DNA from: a bacterium
Lineage (GTDB): Bacteria > Bacteroidota > Bacteroidia > Cytophagales > Thermonemataceae
Assembly (NCBI GenBank): GCA_025362415.1
Contig: JANYGM010000476.1
Span: 1 to 10,466 of the forward strand
Length of the DNA stretch: 10,466 bases
Direction of reading: 5' to 3'
The first letter of the stretch is position 1. Each line of letters begins with the position of its first letter. Under the pieces are notes generated by a model, which was not told the origin of the DNA, made no database searches, and saw only the letters and a list, made by a program, of their open reading frames with translations. This document shows positions 1 through 5,033 of this stretch, piece after piece. Both the position numbers and the translations under genes were made by a program.

Positions 1-143
1 TTTGATTATCAAGTAATAAAAACTCTACTGCTAGTAAAGGCTGTTATTGTTGAACCCTGAAAGGCGTTTTTAATGCAAATGAAAAATATTACTAATACAA
101 TTTATCAATGTCGTTATCTAACCAATCAAACAAGTAGAAAAAT

Positions 144-178
144 TCGTACCTCGTACTTCAAACTTCGTACTTCAAAAA
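144..178. repeat. 35-bp heptameric repeat, copy 1 (after cysS stop)
   Basis: Five 7-bp units in tandem: units 1, 2 and 4 are TCGTACC or TCGTACT, unit 3 is TCAAACT and unit 5 is TCAAAAA. The same five-unit order recurs at 4625-4659, with 31 of 35 positions identical by eye. The array ends one base before the cysS stop codon (180-182, minus strand), so on the cysS transcript it forms the first bases of the 3' untranslated region. Each TCGTAC unit contains the self-complementary GTAC, but no strong hairpin followed by a T-run is visible, so a terminator role is not shown. It resembles in style the heptanucleotide tandem repeats (STRR) known from cyanobacteria; its function is unknown. Confidence 0.75.
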
Positions 179-179
179 A

Positions 180-1736
180 TCATTCATCATACGCCCAATC
201 AATGGCGTGTTTCATATCTTTGACGACTACCCCAATACTTTTTAGATTTGCCCTAATAGCATCAACTTTATTGTAGGCTTTTTCTTCTTTTGCTAAACGG
301 TATTGTGCCATTAAACTATCTAAAAGCACATAAAAAGCACCTTTTGGAGTTTCTTCTTTTAGCCCTAAAATCTCTTCAAAAACCAAAACAAACTTTTCTT
401 TCAATTCTACAAAAATCTCTTCCGAAATAGTAGTTATTTTAGCAGGATTGGACATAAAAATATTGATTTTTTTGAGTAAATTAAGCAAATGCGCTAGTGC
501 CAAAGCAGTATTCAAATCATCATTCAAAGCTACAAAAATATCTTTAATGGTTTGTTTTACTTCTTCTTCTACTTTCGTATCAATAACCACCCCCAGCCCC
601 TCCTTAGGAAGGAGAGGAGTTTCAAATTCCCCTCCTTGCAAGGAGGGGTTAGGGGTGGTTGCAATGGGATAAACCATATTTTTGATAGCTCGCAAACCAT
701 TGATAAAACTTTTATAGTTCTTTTGTGCATCACTAAGAGCTTTATCAGAAAAATCAATTGTACTTCTGTATTGTGCTTGCAAGATAAACAAACGCACTAC
801 CATAGGACTATACGCCTTTGATAAAAGTGGGTGATTGCCTTCAAAAAGCTCATTTAAAGTAATAAAATTACCATCAGCTTTGCTCATTTTTTTGCCATCA
901 ACCGTAATCATATTGTTGTGCATCCAGTATTTTACTGGTGCAATGCCATTATTGGCAGCTTTTGCCTGTGCTATCTCGCACTCGTGATGAGGAAATGCCA
1001 AATCCATTCCGCCACCGTGAATATCAAAAGTATCACCTAAATACTTACGACTCATAACAGTACACTCAATATGCCAACCAGGAAAACCAACACTCCAAGG
1101 GGAATTCCAGTGCATTAGATGCTCAGGAGCAGCTTTTTTCCAAAGTGCAAAGTCGGCAGGGTGATGTTTTTCTGCTTGTCCGTCAAGCTCACGAGTGTTG
1201 TTTAAGAGTTCGTCCACTACACGCCCAGAAAGTTCGCCATAATTATATTTTTCGTTATATTTGGCAACATCAAAATAGACAGAACCATTAGAAACATAAG
1301 CAAAGCCCGTTTCTATGATTTTTTGTGTAATTTCTATTTGCTCTAAAATGTGTCCTGTGGCGGTAGGCTCAATATTGGGGCGTTTTACGTTAAGGCTATC
1401 AATGACGTGGTGGTATTTTTGGGTATAATTATAGACAATTTCCATTGGCTCAATACGTTCTTGGCGTGCTTGCTTAGAAATACGGTCTTCACCCTCATTG
1501 GTATCACCCAAAAGATGCCCTACATCTGTGATATTTCGCACCAAACGCACTTTATAACCCAAATAGGACAAATATCTACCCAAAACATCAAACACCACAG
1601 GAGGACGACCGTTGCCTATGTGTGCCTCATTATATACGGTAGGACCACATACATAGATGCCTACGTGTGGGTATGAGATTGGCTCAAATTTTTCTTTTTG
1701 GCGTGAAAGCGTATTATAAACGTATAATTCAGACAT
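180..1736 (-). CDS. cysS: Cysteinyl-tRNA synthetase, with an in-frame repeat insertion
   Basis: Class I aminoacyl-tRNA synthetase that charges tRNA-Cys with cysteine in the cytoplasm, using ATP; normally essential. The 518-residue product shows the family landmarks. Cys30 lies in the YVCGPTVY segment and is the first zinc ligand; the HIGH-type signature is HIGN at 39-42. Cys225 (GWHIEC), His250 and Glu254 (FPHHECE) complete the zinc site. The KMSKS-type loop is KMSKA at 283-287. A helical DALR/anticodon-recognition region fills roughly 390-518. The protein is longer than the E. coli enzyme (461 residues), partly because residues about 359-384 are encoded by a GC-rich palindromic repeat (585-660) placed between the catalytic core and the helical domain. 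The reading frame stays open through it, so the gene is probably functional. The ATG at 1736 gives the standard N-terminus with Cys30 correctly spaced. It is divergent from the Crp-family gene and has its own promoter candidate at 1776-1805. Identity is firm; the effect of the insertion is inferred. Confidence 0.97.
   Translation of the reverse strand: MSELYVYNTLSRQKEKFEPISYPHVGIYVCGPTVYNEAHIGNGRPPVVFDVLGRYLSYLGYKVRLVRNITDVGHLLGDTNEGEDRISKQARQERIEPMEIVYNYTQKYHHVIDSLNVKRPNIEPTATGHILEQIEITQKIIETGFAYVSNGSVYFDVAKYNEKYNYGELSGRVVDELLNNTRELDGQAEKHHPADFALWKKAAPEHLMHWNSPWSVGFPGWHIECTVMSRKYLGDTFDIHGGGMDLAFPHHECEIAQAKAANNGIAPVKYWMHNNMITVDGKKMSKADGNFITLNELFEGNHPLLSKAYSPMVVRLFILQAQYRSTIDFSDKALSDAQKNYKSFINGLRAIKNMVYPIATTPNPSLQGGEFETPLLPKEGLGVVIDTKVEEEVKQTIKDIFVALNDDLNTALALAHLLNLLKKINIFMSNPAKITTISEEIFVELKEKFVLVFEEILGLKEETPKGAFYVLLDSLMAQYRLAKEEKAYNKVDAIRANLKSIGVVVKDMKHAIDWAYDE
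585..660. repeat. REPIN-like inverted repeat pair inserted inside cysS
   Basis: A 76-bp element of about 57% GC in AT-rich surroundings. The outer arms 585-605 and 640-660 are inverted copies matching at 19 of 21 positions. Each half carries its own hairpin: CTCCTT/AAGGAG with a 3-base loop at 600-614, and a perfect 20-bp palindrome at 629-648. The left half and the reverse complement of the right half align over about 35 bp, with a short AT-rich spacer (620-628) between. That is the layout of two REP units facing each other (REPIN). In the cysS frame it encodes residues about 359-384, including TPNPSLQGGE and LLPKEGLGVV. Four of six frames are open through it; stops occur only in one plus frame (TAG at 605-607) and one minus frame (TAA near 651). 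From memory, similar CCCCTCC/GGAGGGG palindromes are frequent in Bacteroidota and cyanobacteria, but this was not checked. No transposase is encoded here. Confidence 0.85.
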
Positions 1737-1775
1737 TTTAGAAGATATTTCTTAGATATTTTTGTATATTTTACA

Positions 1776-1805
1776 CAAAAATACGAAAGAAACTAGCAAC
1801 ACAAA
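1776..1805 (-). promoter_or_regulatory. Candidate cysS promoter (Bacteroidota type)
   Basis: On the minus strand TATTTTTG (1783 to 1776) matches the Bacteroidota -7 consensus TAnnTTTG. TTTG at 1805-1802 lies 18 bases upstream of it, in the -33 position. Transcription would start near 1769, leaving a leader of about 33 bases before the ATG at 1736. Both boxes with suitable spacing make this the best promoter match in the window, but the DNA is AT-rich and no start site has been measured. Confidence 0.55.
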
Positions 1806-1846
1806 GAAAAATCTTAGAAATAAAAAGTAAAAGTATTTGTTTTTTG

Positions 1847-1854
1847 TATCTTTG
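1847..1854 (+). promoter_or_regulatory. Candidate -7 element for the Crp-family gene
   Basis: TATCTTTG fits TAnnTTTG and lies 40 bases upstream of the ATG at 1895, implying a leader of roughly 30-35 bases. No good TTG or TTTG sits at the usual -33 distance (the nearest, at 1836-1839, is too close), so this is weaker than the opposing cysS promoter and could be an AT-rich coincidence. Confidence 0.35.
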
Positions 1855-1894
1855 TAAGAAATAAAATGGTAATAAACAACAAATTAAGGTATTT

Positions 1895-2458
1895 ATGTAC
1901 GAAATTTTCAGAAATCAGATAGAAAAAATAACACCACTTTTAGATGCAGAATTTGACTATATCTTATCACATTTCACCACTAAAAAACTTAAAAAACATC
2001 AATTTTTAGTACAAGAGGGGGAAGAAGTCAAATATGAATATTTTGTACTAACAGGTTGCCTAAAAGCATATCACACAGATGCAGAAGGCAAAGAATATAT
2101 TTTGCAATTTGCATTGCCTGATTGGTGGATTACTGATTATCAAGCATTTGCAAAAGAAACAAAAGCTACCATCAACATAGATTGTATAGAAAATAGCGAA
2201 ATACTTGCTATTTCTTCTTACAATAAAGAAAAATTATGTGCTGAAATGCACAAAATAGAACATTTTTTTAGGAAAAAATCCAATGCTGGTTATGTTGCGC
2301 TACAACAAAGAATTTTATCATTACTCAATAAAACTGCGAAAGAACGCTATGAACAGCTTTTAGAACTATATCCAACACTTTTTCAGAAAGTACCAAAAAC
2401 CTTAATTGCTGCGTATTTGGGCGTTTCAAGAGAAACGCTAAGCAGATTAGAAAAGTAA
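1895..2458 (+). CDS. Crp/Fnr-family transcriptional regulator
   Basis: A 187-residue DNA-binding regulator of the Crp/Fnr superfamily. Residues about 10-115 form the cyclic-nucleotide-binding-type beta-roll (LKKHQFLVQEGEE, then EYFVLTGCLKAY). A long dimerisation helix follows at about 112-145, and a helix-turn-helix lies at about 166-187 (VPKTLIAAYLGVSRETLSRLEK in two parts). The recognition helix SRETLSR matches the Arg-Glu-x-x-x-Arg pattern by which E. coli CRP (SRETVGR) reads TGTGA. The Arg-Ser phosphate-binding pair of CRP's cAMP pocket is not seen, nor is an Fnr-type N-terminal cysteine cluster, so the effector is unknown. The protein ends at the recognition helix with no wing, as is usual for short Bacteroidota members. 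A perfect TGTGA-type inverted repeat lies 30-51 bases after its stop codon, in front of the DJ-1-like gene, which is its likely target. Start chosen at the first ATG, which gives a complete domain. The family is firm; regulon and ligand are inferred. Confidence 0.93.
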   Translation: MYEIFRNQIEKITPLLDAEFDYILSHFTTKKLKKHQFLVQEGEEVKYEYFVLTGCLKAYHTDAEGKEYILQFALPDWWITDYQAFAKETKATINIDCIENSEILAISSYNKEKLCAEMHKIEHFFRKKSNAGYVALQQRILSLLNKTAKERYEQLLELYPTLFQKVPKTLIAAYLGVSRETLSRLEK

Positions 2459-2487
2459 AATTTCAAAGTATCATTTCTTTTTTGGTT

Positions 2488-2509
2488 TTGTGTGATATAC
2501 CTCACACAA
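2488..2509. promoter_or_regulatory. Predicted Crp-family operator (perfect 22-bp inverted repeat)
   Basis: TTGTGTGA, six bases, then TCACACAA: both 8-bp arms are perfectly complementary and contain the CRP core TGTGA-N6-TCACA. It lies between the Crp-family gene and the DJ-1-like gene, centred near 2498.5. That is about 65 bases before the start point implied by the -7 element at 2551-2558, a spacing typical of class I CRP activation. A further TGTGA half-site follows at 2514-2518. Binding by the adjacent regulator is inferred from its CRP-like recognition helix. Confidence 0.7.
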
Positions 2510-2550
2510 TATCTGTGATTTAGTTCCTTCCAAAATGATTGGCTTTTGGG

Positions 2551-2558
2551 TAGTTTTG
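2551..2558 (+). promoter_or_regulatory. Candidate -7 element of the DJ-1-like gene
   Basis: TAGTTTTG matches TAnnTTTG 47 bases before the ATG at 2606. No TTG lies 17-21 bases upstream of it, and a promoter lacking its -33 box would fit dependence on an activator bound at 2488-2509. This is inference from position; no start site is known. Confidence 0.4.
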
Positions 2559-2605
2559 CATTGTAATAAAAATGAAAGTTTTTAAAAACCTCAAATCTTA
2601 TCACA

Positions 2606-3403
2606 ATGAAAAGAGAAATATTAGCTTTAAGCATTCTTACGCTACTTTTTTTTCAAAATTGTAGCAACAAAACAGTAGATAAGTCTTCACAAAACCAATC
2701 AACCAAAAAAATGACAACAAAGAAAAAAATCTTGTTTGTGGTAACAATCCACGACAAAAAAGGCGCAACAGGCGAGCCAACAGGCTATTATCTTGCAGAA
2801 GTTACACACGCTTGGGAAGCCCTGCATAAGGCAGGATACGAAATGGATTTTGTTAGTCCAAAAGGTGGAAAAGCTCCAATTGATGGCTTCAACCTAACAG
2901 ATAGCACAAATAAAACCTTTTGGGAAAACGAAACCTATCACCAAAAAGTGGAAAATACGCTCAAACCAGAAAATATCAACCCCACAGATTATGGCGTGAT
3001 TTATTATGCTGGCGGACACGGTACAATGTGGGATTTTGCTGATAATACCGCACTTGCAAGCATTGCAAGCACTATTTATGAAAATGGAGGCATTGTAAGT
3101 GGCGTTTGCCACGGACCCTCAGGCTTTGTCAATATCAAACTGAAAAATGGAGAATATCTAGTTAAAGATAAGAAAATCAATGCTTTCACGAATGAAGAGG
3201 AAATTGCCGTAAAACTTGAAAATGTCGTTCCTTTTAGTTTAGAAAACAAGCTAATTGAGCGTGGCGCAAAATTTGAGAAATCTGGTTTGTGGCAATCTCA
3301 CGTAGTAACAGACCAAAGAGTGATTTCAGGGCAAAATCCTGCCTCTGCAAAAGCTGTTGGAGAAGCCATTTTGACAGAATTGAACAAAAACAATTCAAAA
3401 TAA
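2606..3403 (+). CDS. DJ-1/PfpI (Hsp31-like) family protein with export signal
   Basis: 265 residues. Residues 1-19 form a short hydrophobic signal ending FFQNC, which suggests a lipoprotein with Cys19 lipidated, although the lipobox is atypical. A hydrophilic linker rich in Ser, Lys and Gln follows, and the DJ-1/PfpI domain spans about 41-262. Visible active-site residues are the nucleophile-elbow cysteine Cys168 followed by His169 (SGVCHGPSG) and Glu65 (YYLAEVTHAW), the usual Glu/Cys environment of the Hsp31-like branch; AGGHGTMWDF (135-144) is also typical. Characterised relatives act as glyoxalase III, deglycase or chaperone in carbonyl or oxidative stress; which of these applies is not readable here. 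A second ATG at 2711 (residue 36, MTTKKKILFVV) begins exactly where cytosolic homologues begin, so both exported and cytosolic forms are conceivable. It sits downstream of a predicted Crp-type operator and 107 bases before the propeller gene on the same strand. Confidence 0.9.
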   Translation: MKREILALSILTLLFFQNCSNKTVDKSSQNQSTKKMTTKKKILFVVTIHDKKGATGEPTGYYLAEVTHAWEALHKAGYEMDFVSPKGGKAPIDGFNLTDSTNKTFWENETYHQKVENTLKPENINPTDYGVIYYAGGHGTMWDFADNTALASIASTIYENGGIVSGVCHGPSGFVNIKLKNGEYLVKDKKINAFTNEEEIAVKLENVVPFSLENKLIERGAKFEKSGLWQSHVVTDQRVISGQNPASAKAVGEAILTELNKNNSK

Positions 3404-3510
3404 ATCTTCTCAATAAACGTACTTTGAACATTTATGCTATTTCTTTGTTAAAAAGAGGTAATTTGAACAAAATCTACAAAATAAATCAATTAAAAAACTA
3501 TTAAATCAAA

Positions 3511-4479
3511 ATGAAAAAAGTATTTAAAACGTTATCAGCGTTCGTTTTTGCAACTATTTTAAGCACAAGTTTTGAGGCAAAAGCCCAAAATATTGCCTTC
3601 AATTCAAATGAACTCTATCCTGAAGGTGTGGCGTATAGCCCAAAACAAGATATGTTTTTTGTAACGTCTTTGCGTTATGGAAAAATAGGCAAATTAGACC
3701 GTAAAGGCACTTATACAGAATTTATCAATGATGATGAGCTTGTGAGTGCTATTGGTACACACGCAGACCAAAAACGTAACCTTTTGTATGTATGCGTGTC
3801 TGACCCTGGCGTTTCTGTGAAGACAAATGCAGCCACACAAGGCAAATTAGGCAAAGTAATTGCTTATGATTTGACAACAGGGAAACGCAAGTTTTCTACT
3901 GATTTGGGCGCACTAAACCCAACTGGTGGCAATTTTGCTAATGATGTTGCTTTTGATACAGAAGGAAATCTGTATGTTACGAATAGTTTTTCTCCTATGA
4001 TTTTTAAGGTTACGCCAGAGGGAAAAGGAAGTATTTTTGCTACTTCTGATTTGTTTAAGGCAGAGGGTTTTAGCCTAAATGGTATTGTTTTTCATAAAAA
4101 TGGTTATTTGATTGTGGCACAATCTGGGACAGGAAATATCTATAAAGTTTCTCTAAAAAATCCAAAGGAAATCACTAAAATCAATGCTGAACCTATTGTA
4201 GGAGCTGATGGACTGGTTTTGAAAGGCAAAAATCAACTGGTGATTATTTCTAATGAAAAGAAAGAAATTTACCAATTTGTTAGTAAAGATGATTTTGCAA
4301 GTGCTACGCTCAAAAGCAAAGTATCAAGCGTGATGACTTTCCCTACAACAGGCGTATTTGCAAAAGGAAAACTCTATGTTTTGAATGCTAAGTTAGGAGA
4401 ATTATTTAACCCAAATGCTGCAAAAACATCTAATTTCTTACTTCAAGAAGTAGTTTTTGAGAAGAAAAAAAAGAAATAA
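3511..4479 (+). CDS. Exported SMP-30/gluconolactonase-like beta-propeller protein
   Basis: 322 residues with a Sec signal peptide (MKKVFKTL, hydrophobic core, AKA cleavage before Gln26), so it is likely periplasmic or outer. The mature part has repeated propeller strands such as EGVAYSPKQDMFFVTS, NDVAFDTEGNLYVTNS, LNGIVFHKNGYLIVAQSG and ADGLVLKGKNQLVIIS. Four residues fall where SMP-30/gluconolactonases bind their divalent metal: Glu38 (PEG), Asn144 (NDVAFD), Asn190 (LNG) and Asp233 (ADG). A metal-dependent lactonase-type active site is therefore possible; the substrate is unknown. The C-terminus is a lysine-rich tail (EKKKKKK) without a T9SS sorting domain. The gene follows the DJ-1-like gene by 107 bases with no visible terminator between, so co-transcription is plausible. 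A tandem repeat starts at the base after the stop codon and a hairpin terminator lies at 4557-4591. Family assignment is good; catalytic activity is inferred. Confidence 0.88.
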   Translation: MKKVFKTLSAFVFATILSTSFEAKAQNIAFNSNELYPEGVAYSPKQDMFFVTSLRYGKIGKLDRKGTYTEFINDDELVSAIGTHADQKRNLLYVCVSDPGVSVKTNAATQGKLGKVIAYDLTTGKRKFSTDLGALNPTGGNFANDVAFDTEGNLYVTNSFSPMIFKVTPEGKGSIFATSDLFKAEGFSLNGIVFHKNGYLIVAQSGTGNIYKVSLKNPKEITKINAEPIVGADGLVLKGKNQLVIISNEKKEIYQFVSKDDFASATLKSKVSSVMTFPTTGVFAKGKLYVLNAKLGELFNPNAAKTSNFLLQEVVFEKKKKK

Positions 4480-4521
4480 TTGTGAGTTGTGAATTGTGAG
4501 TTGTGAATTGTGAGTTGTGAA
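4480..4521. repeat. Tandem repeat, 3 x 14 bp (six heptamers)
   Basis: Three exact copies of a 14-bp unit made of the heptamers TTGTGAG and TTGTGAA. The array begins at the base immediately after the SMP-30-like stop codon (4477-4479) and decays into TTTGAAA. Perfect copy identity points to recent expansion or slippage. It lies inside the transcript, upstream of the terminator. The sequence is unrelated to the TCGTACY repeats but shares the 7-bp period. Confidence 0.9.
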
Positions 4522-4556
4522 TTTGAAAGTAGCATATTTATAGCAATTTCAACAAC

Positions 4557-4591
4557 AAAAAGCCCTAAATTTTTAAAATTTAGGGCTTTTT
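4557..4591 (+). terminator. Rho-independent terminator after the SMP-30-like gene
   Basis: Perfect inverted repeat with 17-bp arms (4557-4573 and 4575-4591) around a single central base; in RNA the loop would open to about TTAA. The GC-rich heart AGCCCTAAA/TTTAGGGCT is followed by a run of six T, and the left arm begins with an A-run, so it could also act on minus-strand transcripts arriving from the right. It lies 78 bases past the stop codon at 4479. Confidence 0.88.
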
Positions 4592-4624
4592 TATGATACA
4601 AATTCTAAGAGATATATGAAATCT

Positions 4625-4659
4625 TCGTACCTCGTATTTCAAACTTCGTACCTCAAATT
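4625..4659. repeat. 35-bp heptameric repeat, copy 2
   Basis: Same five-heptamer order as copy 1 at 144-178 (TCGTACC, a TCGTATT variant, TCAAACT, TCGTACC, TCAAATT), differing at four positions. Its last unit runs into the stop codon (4660-4658, minus strand) of the outer-membrane-protein remnant, just as copy 1 abuts the cysS stop. Both copies thus have the same orientation relative to an ending reading frame. Confidence 0.75.
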
Positions 4660-4741
4660 AACGTCCTCTTTGGTTATTATTTTGTGATTGTTGTTGTGCA
4701 ATAGCATTGATATTGTAGCGGAAAGAAAGCATAAAATAACG
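4658..4741 (-). pseudogene. C-terminal remnant of an outer-membrane beta-barrel protein
   Basis: Reading leftward from 4741 there are 27 sense codons followed by TAA at 4660-4658. They give RYFMLSFRYNINAIAQ, then a Gln/Asn-rich end and RGR. An amphipathic last strand (YFMLSFRYNI) followed by a Gln/Asn/Arg tail is what the ends of Bacteroidota TonB-dependent-receptor-like barrel proteins look like. Directly upstream in frame is TAG (4744-4742), and no frame further upstream reads as a barrel. No start or body of the gene remains, so this looks like the stub left by a deletion or rearrangement. The call rests on pattern recognition over a short stretch. Confidence 0.45.
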
Positions 4742-5033
4742 CTACAAAATCATATTTAAAGTATCTTGAATGTAGGTATCTGACGCACTTCTATTGATAC
4801 TTGTATTTTTTTTAAGCCATATTTGAAAAAATACAATAAAAACAGTTCCAAGTAATTTGAAAATATTTTTGAAAAATCTTAGGTACGCTGGAAATGAAAA
4901 CATAGCGAGTTTTTTGAAAAATGAAAATAATTTTGATAAGATTTCATCAAGAAATAACCAACTTATCACAAACTTAGCTATATTACCACGTTTATAAAAC
5001 ATTATGGATTCTTGCACGAAAAAATATAACAAA
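4742..5033. other. AT-rich gene-free stretch before the receptor gene
   Basis: Very AT-rich DNA with no convincing coding sequence on either strand. It may be decayed coding DNA behind the barrel-protein stub. It should contain the promoter of the downstream receptor/phosphatase gene: TAATTTTG at 4928-4935 fits the -7 consensus but lacks a well-placed -33 box, and TATTTTTG at 4864-4871 fits equally, so the start site cannot be chosen. Confidence 0.4.

Noticed and set aside
1..60. Open frame from the window edge ending in TGA at 58-60, possibly the tail of an upstream gene
   Set aside because: Only 19 codons, including a cta-ctg-cta run unlike the other genes here; not enough to support a gene end.
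144..178. Heptamer arrays as a small CRISPR array
   Set aside because: Units are 7 bp and directly adjacent, without spacers of unique sequence, and no cas-like gene is present.
73..276. Plus-strand 67-codon open frame near the left edge
   Set aside because: It crosses the heptameric repeat and the 3' end of cysS antisense, and its peptide has no family features.
585..660. Palindromic element as a terminator or attenuator of cysS
   Set aside because: It lies in the middle of the coding sequence, is translated through, and has no T-run on either strand after its hairpins.
585..660. Frameshift or pseudogene status of cysS because of the insertion
   Set aside because: The frame is open from ATG to stop with all signature motifs intact on both sides of the insertion.
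1350..1676. Plus-strand 108-codon open frame antisense to cysS
   Set aside because: It is the mirror of the conserved CysRS catalytic domain and has no independent features.
3289..3504. Plus-strand 71-codon open frame overlapping the end of the DJ-1-like gene
   Set aside because: Out of frame with a well-supported gene and not similar to anything recognised.
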